DNA of 37,409 bases from an uncultured Cellvibrio sp. Its GTDB lineage: Bacteria; Pseudomonadota; Gammaproteobacteria; Pseudomonadales; Cellvibrionaceae. Under the pieces are notes generated by a model that ran no database searches, was not told the origin of the DNA, and saw only the letters and a program-made list of their open reading frames with translations. Location: the NCBI GenBank assembly GCA_946481095.1, contig CAMLML010000041.1, positions 1-37,409 on the forward strand, written 5' to 3'. Position numbers and translations under genes: made by a program. The stretch's first letter is position 1. Each line of letters starts with the position of its first letter. Of this stretch, positions 23,963 to 34,174 are shown piece by piece.

Positions 23963-26434
23963 CTAATGTGCAGACTGTGCAATAAGTAATTGCAGCAACT
24001 GGGATAGCGGCATGGGCTTATAAAATAAATATCCCTGTGCATAATCGCATTCGTTTTCAATTAAAAACCATTTTTGGGCGTCGGTTTCTATGCCTTCTGC
24101 AATTATTTTCATAGGAATAATTTTGCTCAGTCCGATAATAGCCCTGACCATTTCATTGTGTTCTTTTGCTTTGCCAATTTGATTAATGAAAGATCGGTCA
24201 ATTTTAAGCTGATCAGGAGTAAATCTCAGTATGTAACTCAGCGAAGAATAACCCACACCAAAATCATCAAGCGAGATTTTGAATCCGCATTCTTTCAATC
24301 GACTTACCTGTTGCAGGTTGTACTCGGTTCTTTCCAGAAAGGTTTGTTCCGTAATTTCGATGGTAAATTGTTCAGGTGAAACCGGATAACCTTTCAAAGC
24401 ATCTTTAAACTGATTGACAATGTCGCCCTGTTGAAATTGTTTTGCAGAAATATTGATAGCAAGAGGCAGATTGAAACCGGCACTGATAATCTCCGATTGG
24501 CATCGGATGGCGTCACGGATGACCCAATTCCCGATGCGATTGATTAATTCAGATTCCTCTGCAAAAGAAATAAAATCTCCCGGAAAAACCAGTCCCCGTT
24601 TGGGATGGTTCCATCGAATTAATGCTTCTGCAGACGTAATTTTGTTGGTCGATAAATTAATAACAGGCTGAAAATAGAGTTCAAATTGTGATCCTGTAAT
24701 AGCTTTACGCAAGTCAGAATCCAATAGCAGGCGATAGTGAACAAAATCGGTTAATTCTTTGCGATAAAGTTGGAAGCGACCGCGGCCGTTATTCTTCGCT
24801 TCATAAAGTGCGCTGTCAGCGTTACGCAATAGAGTTGCCGAGTCTTGTCCGTCAGATGGAAAAATTCCAATTCCAAGGCTCATATTAATATAAATTTTCT
24901 GTGATTCCCGAATACGGATGGGTTTAACAATACTCGACAGAATTTTTTCAGCAATTGAAGCCACTATTTCGTATCGATTAACACCGTCAAGCAAAATAAT
25001 AAATTCATCTCCACCCAATCTGGCGATCATGTCATCCTGTCGCAACAGTTTTTTAAGGCGGCGCGCTATTATTTTCAGTACATAGTCGCCAATGTCGTGA
25101 CCATAGCCATCATTGATTTGCTTGAAGTGATCAATATCGCCAAACAGTATAGCGAATGGAATTTTGTGGCGTTCGAAGCGTGCTACCAATGCATTCAGTT
25201 CCTGATACAGCCGGGTTCTGTTAAAAAGATTGGTCAGAGTGTCGAAATGTGCAAGACGAATTAATTCTTGTTCCCGTGTTTTATGATCGGTTAAATCAAA
25301 TATTTGTAATAGAAATAAATTGATATTTTGCAATCTATCTATTGCAGCTGCATACACAAGAGCCGGTATTGTCCGATTATTATCGCCAATGTAGGTGGTT
25401 TCATATTCAATATGCGCATGACGTAATACTTGTAAATCTTTGATTTTATCCTGGTGATCAAGATATTGATTCTCGTTTAATATTTGTTGGATATTTTGAA
25501 TTTCAGACATCTGATCATGGCGAAGTAATTTGATAAAGGCACTGTTGTGTTGAACAACTGTACCTGTTTCAGTAATTAATAACATGGGGATTGGTGAATT
25601 ATCAAAACAGGCATGAAATTGATTTTCACTGACAGCCAATGCTTTGTTGATAATTTCCAATTCATGAATATTGGTCGCAGAGCATAGCCAACGAATGACA
25701 CTCTGATTTTTATCAATATGTGGATTGGAACGAACATCAAACCATTCGTATTGGCCAGTTGACTTTTGTAAACGTGATTTTGCATAAAAAGGTATTTTTG
25801 ATTTCAAACATTCTATCCATTTGGATAAAAACAAAGGTTGATCTTCGGTATGAATGGTTTCAATCCAGCCTTGTCCCAAATGTGATGTGACGGGTTTACC
25901 TGTGTAATCCAGCCATTTTTTATTTAAAAACTCACAGTTGCCCTGAGCGTCACAACTCCAGATAAGATGAGGCAAGCCCTGACTCAGTTGTTCCAACCTT
26001 TCTGAATCTTCGCGAATAATTTGCTCTTGATGCGCCCATTCCAATCCGTTGATTAGTGATTGATGTAAATTCTCTACTGCCAGATATTGTTTGGGTAAAT
26101 AATCGAAAACACCATCGCGAACAACATTGGCCACCAGTTGTTGATCGGTATTATTGCTGACCATAATGATGGCAACCGGATGTGCGTTGCGCTGTTTCAT
26201 CAAGCTGACAATTTCCGAGCCCAGTGCATCTTTTAATTGATAGTCCAGAATTGCGCAATCAAACTCGAATTGATTGATGAGGTTGCTGGCATCTTTGGCG
26301 GAGCTGCCTTCTTTTACATTGACATCCAAAGGAATTTTTTTAAGCAAGCGTAAAATTTTTTCACGATCAACATCGTCGTCATCTATGACGAGTACTTTTA
26401 TGGATTCATCTGTTCTGCCTGAATAATTTATCAT
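23963..26434 (-). CDS. Response regulator with PAS-PAS-GGDEF-EAL output (c-di-GMP turnover)
   Basis: 823 residues from ATG 26434, 4 bp after the upstream regulator's stop; a longer frame runs back into that gene. An N-terminal receiver (KVLVIDDDDVDREKILRLL, phosphoacceptor in AILDYQL) is followed by two PAS domains (about 140-265 and 270-390). The GGDEF domain has an intact RLGGDEF near residue 471, and the EAL domain is intact: SAEALIRWNHP near 600, LDDFGVGYSSLSYI, KIDRSFI, IAEGIET. Both synthesis and breakdown of c-di-GMP are possible in principle. It is third in an operon with a histidine kinase and a CheY-like protein, so phosphorylation by that kinase is likely. Confidence 0.96.
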   Translation of the reverse strand: MINYSGRTDESIKVLVIDDDDVDREKILRLLKKIPLDVNVKEGSSAKDASNLINQFEFDCAILDYQLKDALGSEIVSLMKQRNAHPVAIIMVSNNTDQQLVANVVRDGVFDYLPKQYLAVENLHQSLINGLEWAHQEQIIREDSERLEQLSQGLPHLIWSCDAQGNCEFLNKKWLDYTGKPVTSHLGQGWIETIHTEDQPLFLSKWIECLKSKIPFYAKSRLQKSTGQYEWFDVRSNPHIDKNQSVIRWLCSATNIHELEIINKALAVSENQFHACFDNSPIPMLLITETGTVVQHNSAFIKLLRHDQMSEIQNIQQILNENQYLDHQDKIKDLQVLRHAHIEYETTYIGDNNRTIPALVYAAAIDRLQNINLFLLQIFDLTDHKTREQELIRLAHFDTLTNLFNRTRLYQELNALVARFERHKIPFAILFGDIDHFKQINDGYGHDIGDYVLKIIARRLKKLLRQDDMIARLGGDEFIILLDGVNRYEIVASIAEKILSSIVKPIRIRESQKIYINMSLGIGIFPSDGQDSATLLRNADSALYEAKNNGRGRFQLYRKELTDFVHYRLLLDSDLRKAITGSQFELYFQPVINLSTNKITSAEALIRWNHPKRGLVFPGDFISFAEESELINRIGNWVIRDAIRCQSEIISAGFNLPLAINISAKQFQQGDIVNQFKDALKGYPVSPEQFTIEITEQTFLERTEYNLQQVSRLKECGFKISLDDFGVGYSSLSYILRFTPDQLKIDRSFINQIGKAKEHNEMVRAIIGLSKIIPMKIIAEGIETDAQKWFLIENECDYAQGYLFYKPMPLSQLLQLLIAQSAH

Positions 26435-26438
26435 AGGA

Positions 26439-26858
26439 TCACTTGGGTAAGGTAACTGCCATTTTGTAGGATTCCAGCAGTGCAGCCAGTTTTGCAAATT
26501 GTGGACCTACGCTTGATTTCACCATGTAGCCAGCAATGCATTCGTGGTAAGCGCGGGATCTGTCTTTGTCATCATCGGAGGTCGTTAACACAAATACGAC
26601 ACTGTCTTTTAGATGTTCATCGTTTCGGATGATATTCAGAAATTCAAATCCATTCATCCTGGGCATGTTCAGATCGAGCAAAACCAAAAAGGGCCTGATA
26701 ATTTTTTTATCAGGATGTTTATTTAATAAAATATCCAAGGCTTCCTGACCATCGTTGGCGTGAACTATAGGATAGTCGATTGACAATTTTTTTAAATTTC
26801 GACTGACTGCTTCAGCCGCGACATCGTCATCTTCAACTAATAAAATAGTGACAGTCAT
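26439..26858 (-). CDS. Single-domain response regulator (CheY/Rcp1-like)
   Basis: 139 residues, one receiver domain. The acidic pocket EDDD (9-12), phosphoacceptor D62 in LLDLNMPRMNG, switch Thr in FVLTTSDDD and the conserved Lys in GYMVKSS are all present. The long beta3 approach (KKIIRPFLVLLDLNMP) is typical of Rcp1-type regulators that pair with phytochrome-like kinases. It lies between the histidine kinase and the GGDEF-EAL gene and may relay phosphate or act as a sink. Confidence 0.95.
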   Translation of the reverse strand: MTVTILLVEDDDVAAEAVSRNLKKLSIDYPIVHANDGQEALDILLNKHPDKKIIRPFLVLLDLNMPRMNGFEFLNIIRNDEHLKDSVVFVLTTSDDDKDRSRAYHECIAGYMVKSSVGPQFAKLAALLESYKMAVTLPK

Positions 26859-26873
26859 TTTTTTATTTCCTCA

Positions 26874-28337
26874 TTATTCGACAATATCTTTTCGTGGATA
26901 ACGTGGCCAATAAACAGTAAAAGTAGTGCCACGCTGTCCATCTTTGGCGATTAATTCAATTCTTCCTCCATGGCTTTCAACAAGACGTTTTGCCAGAGAC
27001 AATCCAATTCCACTGCCAGATCTGACACTATTGGTGAGTGTTTGGAACAGACGGAACACTCGTTCCTGGGCTGATTCGGGAATTCCGGGGCCGTTATCTT
27101 TGATATCAATTACGCAAAAACTGCCTTCACCTTTTACATTGATGTTAATTTGTGGATTTTCGCCGTCGTGATGTTTGAGTGCATTGCTGAATAGGTTGCG
27201 AATAACTGTTTCCAGTGGCGTTTTTGCCGTTGTAATTTCAGTTAATCGAATGTCGGTATTGATGACAAAGTTATCGGGTATGGGGTGCATTTCAACAATG
27301 CCTCGAATCAATTCGTGAAAATTAACGCGTTGTTGCTCTTTACTACGTTGACCGGCGCGCGCGTAAATCAATAAATCACTCACAAGATTTTCCATGCGTG
27401 AAATGCGAATTTTAATCCTATCGATATTATTTTTTACACTTTCTTGAACATTGTCACCCAGATCTTCCTGAATCCAATCAATTAAATCGGCAATTCCACG
27501 CAAAGGTGATTTCAAATCATGCGAGGCAACGTAGGTAAACTCTTCCATATTGGCATTCGCTTGGCGAAGACTTAATTCAAGTCGTTTACGTTCGGTGATG
27601 TCACTGATAACGGCCAGTACCAGAATTTCATCATCGACATTTACTGTATTGAGGCCTATTTCGATAGGGATTTCAGTTCCGTTTTTATGTTGTCCGGTTA
27701 GGTCGCGCCCTGCGCCCATAGCCCGTAAACTGGGTGCGCTGATGTAACTGCTGCGGTGTTTTTCATGCATCTGTTGATAACGTTCCGGTAACAAAATATC
27801 CATGGAATTACCAATCAATTCTTCTTTGCTGTAACCAAAAAGTTTGATCAGATTATCGTTAACAAGTTGGATCTTACCTTTTTGATCTACCAGAATTATG
27901 CCAAAGGGTGATGCGTCGATAACCTTGGAAAATTTCTGCTCCAATTGTTTGCGTTGGGTGATATCTACAACGGTTGCTATGACCAGATTTTCCGTATCTG
28001 ATTCCAGTGGTGAAAGTCCCACTTCAATCGGAAATTCGGAATTATTTTTACGTCGGCCGAATAAATCACGCCCGACACCCATGTAGCGTGTGGATGGAGA
28101 TGTCCAATAAGATTGTCTTAATTTGGCGTGGCCGGAAGACATGGAGACTGGCAGGAGTATATCGACTGATTGATTGAGCAACTCCTGTTCGTCATAACCA
28201 AACATTTTAGTCAATTCATTGTTGATATAGCGAATTATTCCATGATCGTTGCAAACAAGTACCCCCATGGGGACAGCATTAAGTAACTGTAATGCTGTCC
28301 TTGGATCTGTTATTTCGCCATTTGATTCTCTACTCAT
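26874..28337 (-). CDS. PAS-PAS sensor histidine kinase
   Basis: 487 residues with no membrane helix, so cytoplasmic. Two similar PAS domains (about 12-130 and 135-255) each contain a GYSKEEL/GYDEQEL-type motif followed by ILLP, and each ends in DITQRK or DITERK. The phospho-accepting His (about 272) is in YVASHDLKSPLRGI. The ATPase domain has the N box NLFSNALKHH, the G1 box DIKDNGPGIP and the G2 box GSGIGLSLAKRLVESHGG. The kinase precedes the two response regulators by 15 bp and should be their phosphodonor. The signal is unknown; no haem or flavin residue can be assigned by eye. Confidence 0.96.
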   Translation of the reverse strand: MSRESNGEITDPRTALQLLNAVPMGVLVCNDHGIIRYINNELTKMFGYDEQELLNQSVDILLPVSMSSGHAKLRQSYWTSPSTRYMGVGRDLFGRRKNNSEFPIEVGLSPLESDTENLVIATVVDITQRKQLEQKFSKVIDASPFGIILVDQKGKIQLVNDNLIKLFGYSKEELIGNSMDILLPERYQQMHEKHRSSYISAPSLRAMGAGRDLTGQHKNGTEIPIEIGLNTVNVDDEILVLAVISDITERKRLELSLRQANANMEEFTYVASHDLKSPLRGIADLIDWIQEDLGDNVQESVKNNIDRIKIRISRMENLVSDLLIYARAGQRSKEQQRVNFHELIRGIVEMHPIPDNFVINTDIRLTEITTAKTPLETVIRNLFSNALKHHDGENPQININVKGEGSFCVIDIKDNGPGIPESAQERVFRLFQTLTNSVRSGSGIGLSLAKRLVESHGGRIELIAKDGQRGTTFTVYWPRYPRKDIVE

Positions 28338-28488
28338 CTAATTGTCCTTTTGAGGGAAATCAGATGAAGTGTAGACTCATCTGAGTCAATTGTAAGAAGT
28401 CAAAAAGCTAAATATTTATTTGATTATTCATGCGCCAAATTTGGACAAATAATCCCCATGGGGGGCAACAACGCAGTAGCTTGCGAGG

Positions 28489-28734
28489 TTATACAGCCAG
28501 AGCAGGTTGGAAATTGGATTTTTCCAATACTTCTTCAGGCCTGATATTAATTGCATGTTGGCCTTTATCGCCTTGAATAATATCAAAATTGACTTTCTGT
28601 CCGGCTTTTAATGTTTTATATCCGTCCATTGTGATGGCAGAGTAGTGGGCGAATAAATCTTCACTACCTTCATCAGCAACTATAAAACCGTAACCTTTGG
28701 CGTTGTTGAACCACTTAACTGAGCCTGTAGGCAT
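28489..28734 (-). CDS. cspD: Cold-shock-domain protein, CspD-like
   Basis: 81 residues with GGGAG 7 bases before the ATG. The nucleic-acid binding motifs KGYGFI (RNP1) and DLFAHY (RNP2-like) are present after TGSVKWFNNA. The slightly long C-terminus and the position divergent from clpS-clpA match the CspD locus of gammaproteobacteria, where CspD is a stationary-phase, single-strand binding inhibitor of replication. Confidence 0.93.
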   Translation of the reverse strand: MPTGSVKWFNNAKGYGFIVADEGSEDLFAHYSAITMDGYKTLKAGQKVNFDIIQGDKGQHAINIRPEEVLEKSNFQPALAV

Positions 28735-29018
28735 GATGGACTCCCTCTTCAGAGTAATAGGATTGGATTATGTGTGTGCACACTCGTTATTGTTTTCCCA
28801 AGTACTGCATTTGCTCGGGAGGTGATTCACAAGGAATCGATGGTGAGCATTTAAAAACTGCATTCAAATAACGCAGTTGGTGTTTTTTTATCCAACTATT
28901 GCACTAAAGTCAAGCGCTAGACCTTAAAGCTGTGAACTTCCCTGCTAAATGAGAATATCCCCAATTAAATCGCTTGATGTAGAATGCGTTTTGTCTCCCT
29001 TAATTTTTTCTTGTGACT
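28735..29018. promoter_or_regulatory. cspD/clpS divergent intergenic region
   Basis: 284 bp with no gene. It must contain the outward promoters of cspD and clpS. AACTGC (28856-28861) and GCAGTT (28873-28878) can pair around an 11-base loop, with T runs outside the stem on both strands. This hairpin could be part of a long cspD leader or an attenuator. Confidence 0.45.
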
Positions 29019-29393
29019 ATGAGCAATATTGATCTGCATCGTCTAACCTTAAGTAAAGATAATGAGAATCCTGCCGATGGTTCTCATGGGAACCTGGCGG
29101 TTTTGGAAGATAAGCCCCGATTAAAACGTCCTCCTCTGTACAAGGTTGTATTGTTAAATGATGACTACACGCCAATGGAGTTTGTTGTAGAAGTGCTGGA
29201 AGTTTTTTTTGGTATGTCGCGAGACAAGGCAACACGTGTGATGTTGACTGTGCATGTGCATGGAAAAGGTGTGTGCGGGATATATTCCCGCGATGTTGCT
29301 GAAACTAAAGCGGAACAAGTGAATCAATATGCCAAGGATAATGAGCATCCACTTGTCTGCGATATAGAAGCGGTTGAAGAGGACGACAACTAG
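29019..29393 (+). CDS. clpS: ClpS adaptor for the ClpAP protease
   Basis: 124 residues from ATG 29019; a GTG two codons earlier is also possible and neither has a clear ribosome site. The flexible N-terminus precedes the ClpS core: [20 protein letters not shown], the [27 protein letters not shown] helix-turn and [11 protein letters not shown]. The DD near the LNDDYTPM motif and the MLTVHxxG pocket bind N-degron residues. ClpS delivers N-end-rule substrates to ClpA, encoded 75 bp downstream. Confidence 0.97.
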   Translation: MSNIDLHRLTLSKDNENPADGSHGNLAVLEDKPRLKRPPLYKVVLLNDDYTPMEFVVEVLEVFFGMSRDKATRVMLTVHVHGKGVCGIYSRDVAETKAEQVNQYAKDNEHPLVCDIEAVEEDDN

Positions 29394-29468
29394 CCCCATA
29401 TCAAACCTATTCGAGCCAAAGCACGAATATTGCAGATCAGTAGTAACTGTCATTAAGGGGTAGAGACT

Positions 29469-31769
29469 ATGTTGAGTAAAGATCTTGAAATCACCTTGAA
29501 CCTTGCCTTCAAAGGAGCGAGATCAAAACGTCATGAATTCATGACAGTCGAGCATTTATTGCTAGCTCTGATCGACAACGATTCGGCAGCCAGTGTATTG
29601 CGTGCGTGTGGCGCTGATCTGGTCAATCTTCGAAAAGATTTAATTGAATTCGTTGATTCCACCACCCCTTTAATTCCAGAAAGTGATCCTGAAAGGGAAA
29701 CCCAACCAACACTGGGTTTCCAACGTGTATTGCAACGTGCAGTTTTCCACGTTCAATCATCCGGAAAAACAGAAGTGACTGGTGCCAACGTGTTGGTTGC
29801 TATCTTCAGCGAGCAGGAAAGCCAGGCGGTTTACTACCTGAAACAACAGAGTATTGCGCGAATTGATGTGGTGAACTACATCAGTCATGGTATCCAGAAA
29901 GTGTCAGGGCATGGTGGGGATCATCTGCAGGATCAATCCAGCAGTCATTCCCAGGATCATCATGATGAAGAAACCTCTACCGGTGAATCTTCCAGCCAAC
30001 ATCCTTTGGATAGCTTTGCAGCCAATTTAAATGAAGCGGCTGTTCAGGGGCGTATTGATCCTCTGGTGGGGCGGGAGCTTGAAGTGGAACGGGTTTGCCA
30101 GATACTTTCCCGTCGTCGCAAAAACAACCCTTTGCTGGTAGGCGAGTCAGGCGTTGGTAAAACGGCGATTGCAGAAGGTTTGGCAAAACGAATTGTGGAT
30201 GGTGATGTTCCAGAGTGTCTTGCGACCAGTGTGGTTTATTCGCTGGACATGGGCGCGTTGCTTGCGGGTACAAAATATCGTGGTGATTTTGAAAAACGAT
30301 TCAAGGCGCTTTTGCATGAATTGAAGAAACAAAAAAATTCCATTTTGTTTATCGATGAAATTCACACCATCATAGGCGCAGGTGCAGCTTCCGGTGGAGT
30401 AATGGATGCATCCAATTTGTTAAAACCTTTGTTGTCGTCAGGAGAAATCCGCTGCATGGGTTCAACCACATTCCAGGAATATCGTGGAATTTTTGATAAA
30501 GACCGTGCGCTCTCACGTCGTTTCCAAAAGGTGGATGTGAACGAGCCCAGCGTGGATGAAACCTATCAAATTTTGAAAGGATTAAAATCACGTTTCGAAA
30601 AACATCACAACTTGCGTTACACCGACGCCGCATTGCGTTCGGCAGCAGAATTGGCTGAGCGTTATATCAACGATCGCTTCTTGCCGGACAAGGCAATTGA
30701 TGTGATTGATGAAGCCGGTGCGTATCAACAATTGCAACCTGCCAGTAAACGCAAAAAAACAATTGGTGTTTCCGATGTGGAATCCGTTGTTGCCAAAATT
30801 GCACGTATACCACCAAAACATGTTTCAACTTCTGACAAAGAATTGCTACGCAAACTGGATCAGAATTTGAAGATGACCGTGTTCGGACAAAACGAAGCGA
30901 TTGATACTTTGGCAACGGCGATCAAATTATCGCGTGCCGGTTTGAATGCACCTGAAAAACCGATTGGTTCATTTTTGTTTGCAGGTCCAACCGGTGTGGG
31001 TAAAACAGAAGTCTGCCGACAACTTGCAAAATGTATGGGATTGGAACTGGTGCGTTTTGATATGTCGGAATATATGGAACGTCACACAGTCTCCCGTTTG
31101 ATTGGTGCTCCACCAGGGTATGTTGGTTTTGATCAGGGCGGTTTGTTGACTGATGCCATCACCAAACAACCACATTGTGTGTTGTTGTTGGATGAAATCG
31201 AAAAAGCGCATCCGGAAGTGTTCAATTTATTGTTGCAAGTAATGGATCATGGAACACTGACGGATAATAACGGACGCAAAGCCGATTTCCGCAATGTGAT
31301 TTTGATTATGACAACCAATGCCGGTGCTGATGTTATGAGTCGTGCCTCGATTGGATTCACCCATCAGGATCATACAAGTGATGGTATGGAATCCATCAAG
31401 AAAATGTTCACACCGGAATTCCGTAACCGTTTGGATGCGATAGTGCAATTTGCATCACTGACATTGGACACTATCAAAACCGTTGTGGATAAATTCCTGA
31501 TGGAATTGCAAACACAACTGGATGATAAACATGTGACTCTGGAAGTGTCCGATGACGCACGCGGTTGGTTGGCGATTCATGGTTACGATGTGAAAATGGG
31601 CGCAAGGCCAATGGCAAGATTGATTCAGGACAAGTTGAAAAAACCTTTGGCGGAATCAATTTTGTTTGGTGATCTTTCCGGTGGTGGTACTGTTACTGTT
31701 GATGTAGATCAGATGGCGGATGACATTACGATCAGTGTGAAAGCGAAAGAAGCTTCAGCGACTGTTTGA
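29469..31769 (+). CDS. clpA: ClpA ATPase subunit of the ClpAP protease
   Basis: 766 residues, close to the usual ~758. The Clp N domain covers about 1-145, with a linker rich in His, Gln, Ser and Asp (about 155-180). AAA module 1 has GESGVGKT near 224 and ILFIDEIHT. Module 2 has GPTGVGKT near 503 and [14 protein letters not shown]. The IGL-type ClpP-binding loop is expected near 615-625, and [12 protein letters not shown] carries IGF there, a small variation on the canonical IGL. A clear terminator follows. ClpA unfolds substrates and feeds them to ClpP. Confidence 0.97.
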   Translation: MLSKDLEITLNLAFKGARSKRHEFMTVEHLLLALIDNDSAASVLRACGADLVNLRKDLIEFVDSTTPLIPESDPERETQPTLGFQRVLQRAVFHVQSSGKTEVTGANVLVAIFSEQESQAVYYLKQQSIARIDVVNYISHGIQKVSGHGGDHLQDQSSSHSQDHHDEETSTGESSSQHPLDSFAANLNEAAVQGRIDPLVGRELEVERVCQILSRRRKNNPLLVGESGVGKTAIAEGLAKRIVDGDVPECLATSVVYSLDMGALLAGTKYRGDFEKRFKALLHELKKQKNSILFIDEIHTIIGAGAASGGVMDASNLLKPLLSSGEIRCMGSTTFQEYRGIFDKDRALSRRFQKVDVNEPSVDETYQILKGLKSRFEKHHNLRYTDAALRSAAELAERYINDRFLPDKAIDVIDEAGAYQQLQPASKRKKTIGVSDVESVVAKIARIPPKHVSTSDKELLRKLDQNLKMTVFGQNEAIDTLATAIKLSRAGLNAPEKPIGSFLFAGPTGVGKTEVCRQLAKCMGLELVRFDMSEYMERHTVSRLIGAPPGYVGFDQGGLLTDAITKQPHCVLLLDEIEKAHPEVFNLLLQVMDHGTLTDNNGRKADFRNVILIMTTNAGADVMSRASIGFTHQDHTSDGMESIKKMFTPEFRNRLDAIVQFASLTLDTIKTVVDKFLMELQTQLDDKHVTLEVSDDARGWLAIHGYDVKMGARPMARLIQDKLKKPLAESILFGDLSGGGTVTVDVDQMADDITISVKAKEASATV

Positions 31770-31786
31770 TTTTCAGATCGCTTTTG

Positions 31787-31816
31787 AAAGGCATCCATTA
31801 ATTGGATGCCTTTTTT
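31787..31816 (+). terminator. Rho-independent terminator of clpS-clpA
   Basis: Stem AAAGGCATCCA and TGGATGCCTTT around a TTAAT loop, followed by TTT, starting 18 bp after the clpA stop. Points in the plus direction; the A run on the other side gives some function for the convergent yebC gene. Confidence 0.88.
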
Positions 31817-31868
31817 ATTTTATGTTTTGCAAAATACTCTTCAATGGTCTAACTAATTCTCATTAACC

Positions 31869-32564
31869 TCACAACGCTGCATAAACCTCATGCACATCGT
31901 CGTCGTCGTCGATTGCGGCTAAAAAGGTTTCAACTTCTGCCATTGCTTCGTCCGGCAAACTCATCGGATTCTTTGGTATATATCCAAGTTTTGCTGACAC
32001 CACAGTAAAACCTTGAGCGGGTAGTGCTTTGGAAACCAAATCCAAATCGGTGATATCCGTAATAAATAATGTGCTGCCGTCATCTTGTACTTCAAAATCT
32101 TGAGCGCCTGCTTCAATTGCTGCCATTTCCGGATCAGCATCTTTATTCGAGGGTGATGCTTCAATCATTCCAACATGATTGAAATCCCAGGACACAGAAC
32201 CGGATGATCCCAATTGGCCTTTACGAAATAAAACGCGCATGGATGAAATAGTGCGGTTCACATTATCAGTCAAACATTCAACAATCACAGGCACCTGATG
32301 CGGAGCAAAACCCTCGTAAGTCACTTTTTCATAAGTGACATTACCATCCAATTGCCCGGAGCCTTTTTTAATTGCACGTTCCAGCGTTTCGCGTGTCATG
32401 GATGCTTTTTTAGCTGCCTCTACTGCAAGACGCAAGCGCGGATTCATATCCGGATCAGCACCATTGCGCGCAGCAACCATAATTTCTTTAGTGAGTTTGG
32501 TAAACAATTTACCTTTTGCATTCGCTGCTTCTTCGCGGTGTTTTGCTTTCCACTGTGCGCCCAT
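31869..32564 (-). CDS. YebC/PmpR-family protein
   Basis: 231 residues, AAGAGAT before ATG 32564. Signature stretches include [53 protein letters not shown] and [17 protein letters not shown]. The MGAQWK start is the variant seen in pseudomonads, distinct from the MAGHSKW of canonical YebC. Members of this family have been described as transcription regulators and, more recently, as ribosome-associated factors that help at proline runs; which applies here cannot be told. Confidence 0.93.
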   Translation of the reverse strand: MGAQWKAKHREEAANAKGKLFTKLTKEIMVAARNGADPDMNPRLRLAVEAAKKASMTRETLERAIKKGSGQLDGNVTYEKVTYEGFAPHQVPVIVECLTDNVNRTISSMRVLFRKGQLGSSGSVSWDFNHVGMIEASPSNKDADPEMAAIEAGAQDFEVQDDGSTLFITDITDLDLVSKALPAQGFTVVSAKLGYIPKNPMSLPDEAMAEVETFLAAIDDDDDVHEVYAAL

Positions 32565-32599
32565 TTTTTTGATCTCTTGTTGGATTAAACATCAGTTCA

Positions 32600-32698
32600 G
32601 TTCCTCCCCCTGCCAAGAGGGAGGGTTAGGAGCGGGTAAAAATTCGCATTTAAAAATCCTTACCCCACCTTGGCCCTCCCCTTGGCAGGGGAGGGAAA
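32600..32698. repeat. G/C-tract inverted repeat between yebC and dapD
   Basis: Left half CTCCCCCTGCCAAGAGGGAG then GGTTAGGAGCGGGTAAAAATT; right half AAAATCCTTACCCCACCTTG then GCCCTCCCCTTGGCAGGGGAGG. The halves are inverted, imperfect copies around a short AT-rich centre. Same architecture as 11620-11720 but with TGCCAAG replacing the TTTGAAAAA core. Lies 5' of yebC and 3' of dapD on the minus strand. Confidence 0.82.
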
Positions 32699-32707
32699 TA
32701 CAAAAAA

Positions 32708-33739
32708 TTAATTCTTATGCAACGCAGTATTCAATTGCAATGCGCTTTTGTTGGTGACAACTTCAACGCGTCCGCTGATGGAATTGCGACGGAAAACCAA
32801 ATCATTTACACCAGCCAATTCACGCGCTTTGATGGTTTTCACTTCCTGTCCTGCATCGTCCAGAACAACGACTTTTGTTCCGGCGGTGATATACAAACCC
32901 GACTCAATTTTGCATCTGTCACCTAACGGAATTCCAGTCCCTGCATTAGCACCAATTAACGATTCTTTGCCAATACTGATGACAATATTGCCGCCGCCAG
33001 AGAGTGTGCCCATAGTTGAACTGCCACCGCCCAAATCAGAACCTGCACCGACAAATACACCGGCAGAAATACGACCTTCAATCATTGCCGGGCCTTCTGT
33101 TCCTGCATTAAAGTTTACAAAACCTTCGTGCATAATGGTGGTGCCTTCACCCAGATAAGCTCCCAAACGTACACGCGCTGTGTGTGCAATTCGAACTCCT
33201 TTGGGCACAACATAGTTTGTCATTTTTGGGAATTTATCAACACAGGATACCTCCAGCTCTTCGCCTTTTAAGCGAGCCTGTAATTGATGTTCTGCCAATT
33301 CGTTAATATCAATAGCGCCTTTATTGGTCCAGGCTACATTTGGCAATACGCCAAAAATTCCGGCAAGCACTGTTTGATGAGGTTTAACCAAACGATGTGA
33401 TAACAAATGCAATTTTAAATAAGCTTCAGGTACGGAAGCTGGATTGGTGTCGGTTTCTAAAAATGTCACAACCAGAGGTCGTTTACTGTTAATTAATTTA
33501 TTTGCGAGAGTTGCGTGTTCAATCAATGCATTTTTTTCCAGTGCAGAAGTGATTTCAATAATTTGTTGCTGATTGACAGCAATCGCTTGATTGCCTTGCC
33601 GATAATCCACAATACCCGCAATTATGGAGCTGACTTTGCTGTCAGGATGCAACAAAGGTGATGCATAAAATACCTCCAGCCATTCACCTTTTGAATTTTG
33701 TGTGCCTATGCCTAAACCTAATGCGTAAACTTGAGTCAT
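32708..33739 (-). CDS. dapD: 2,3,4,5-tetrahydropyridine-2,6-dicarboxylate N-succinyltransferase
   Basis: 343 residues, the long pseudomonad-type DapD rather than the ~274-residue enteric type. The N-terminal globular domain is followed by left-handed beta-helix hexapeptide repeats (VRLGAYLGEGTTIMHEGFVNF, AMIEGRISAGVFVGAGSDLGGG and onward), with the family motif GTLSGGGNIVISIG and GANAGTGIPLGD. It transfers succinyl from succinyl-CoA in the lysine/diaminopimelate pathway. dapC, the next enzyme, lies three genes upstream in the same cluster. Confidence 0.97.
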   Translation of the reverse strand: MTQVYALGLGIGTQNSKGEWLEVFYASPLLHPDSKVSSIIAGIVDYRQGNQAIAVNQQQIIEITSALEKNALIEHATLANKLINSKRPLVVTFLETDTNPASVPEAYLKLHLLSHRLVKPHQTVLAGIFGVLPNVAWTNKGAIDINELAEHQLQARLKGEELEVSCVDKFPKMTNYVVPKGVRIAHTARVRLGAYLGEGTTIMHEGFVNFNAGTEGPAMIEGRISAGVFVGAGSDLGGGSSTMGTLSGGGNIVISIGKESLIGANAGTGIPLGDRCKIESGLYITAGTKVVVLDDAGQEVKTIKARELAGVNDLVFRRNSISGRVEVVTNKSALQLNTALHKN

Positions 33740-33779
33740 GAAGTTGTCTCGTTTGTTAAATTAAAATAATTTTTGTTTC

Positions 33780-33818
33780 ACCATCTCCCCCTGTGAAGGG
33801 GATGTTAGGGGGTGAAAA
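33780..33818. repeat. Single copy of the G/C-tract half-unit, overlapping the yffB 3' end
   Basis: CATCTCCCCCTGTGAAGGGG then ATGTTAGGGGGTGAAAATC is one half-unit without an inverted mate. The minus-strand TAA inside it (33807-33805) is the stop codon of yffB, and its ATTTTCACCCCC supplies the last Ile-Phe-Thr-Pro codons. Confidence 0.65.
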
Positions 33819-34152
33819 TCTTTTTGTAGTCATCTTCTTTAAACCCAACATAACGAACTTTGCCGTTATCCAATAGAGGGCGTTTAATTAAAGTCGGGTG
33901 CTCCAAAAAAACCTTCACTGCATTTTTTTCATTTAATGTTTCTTTGGTTTTATCGTCTAATGCTTTCCATGTGGTACTGCGTTTATTCACCATGGCATCC
34001 AATCCCAATTCTGCAATCCATTGTTTAATTTGTTTTTCAGTCACGCCATCAACACGATAATCATGAAAATAATATTCAATTTTTTTGCTTTCCAGCCATG
34101 TACGGGCTTTTTTGACGGTGTCGCAGTTTTTGATGCCGTAGAGTTTGATCAT
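33805..34152 (-). CDS. yffB: ArsC/Spx-family reductase-like protein YffB
   Basis: 115 residues. Thioredoxin-like fold with a single N-terminal Cys in YGIKNCDTVKKARTWLE, Arg and Pro of the ArsC family in LIKRPLLD, and VGFKEDDY at the end. Only one Cys is present, so a glutathione-dependent thiol mechanism is more likely than arsenate reduction through a Cys pair. Located between dapD and nth/dapC, as in the pseudomonad dap cluster. Its real substrate is unknown. The final residues are encoded by a repeat unit. Confidence 0.92.
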   Translation of the reverse strand: MIKLYGIKNCDTVKKARTWLESKKIEYYFHDYRVDGVTEKQIKQWIAELGLDAMVNKRSTTWKALDDKTKETLNEKNAVKVFLEHPTLIKRPLLDNGKVRYVGFKEDDYKKIFTP

Positions 34153-34174
34153 TGGTTTTCTCTTTTAATCATTT

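Noticed and set aside
26435..26497. Longer start for the GGDEF-EAL protein
   Set aside because: The extension overlaps the coding end of the response regulator in a different frame; ATG 26434 sits 4 bp after that stop and directly precedes the receiver domain.
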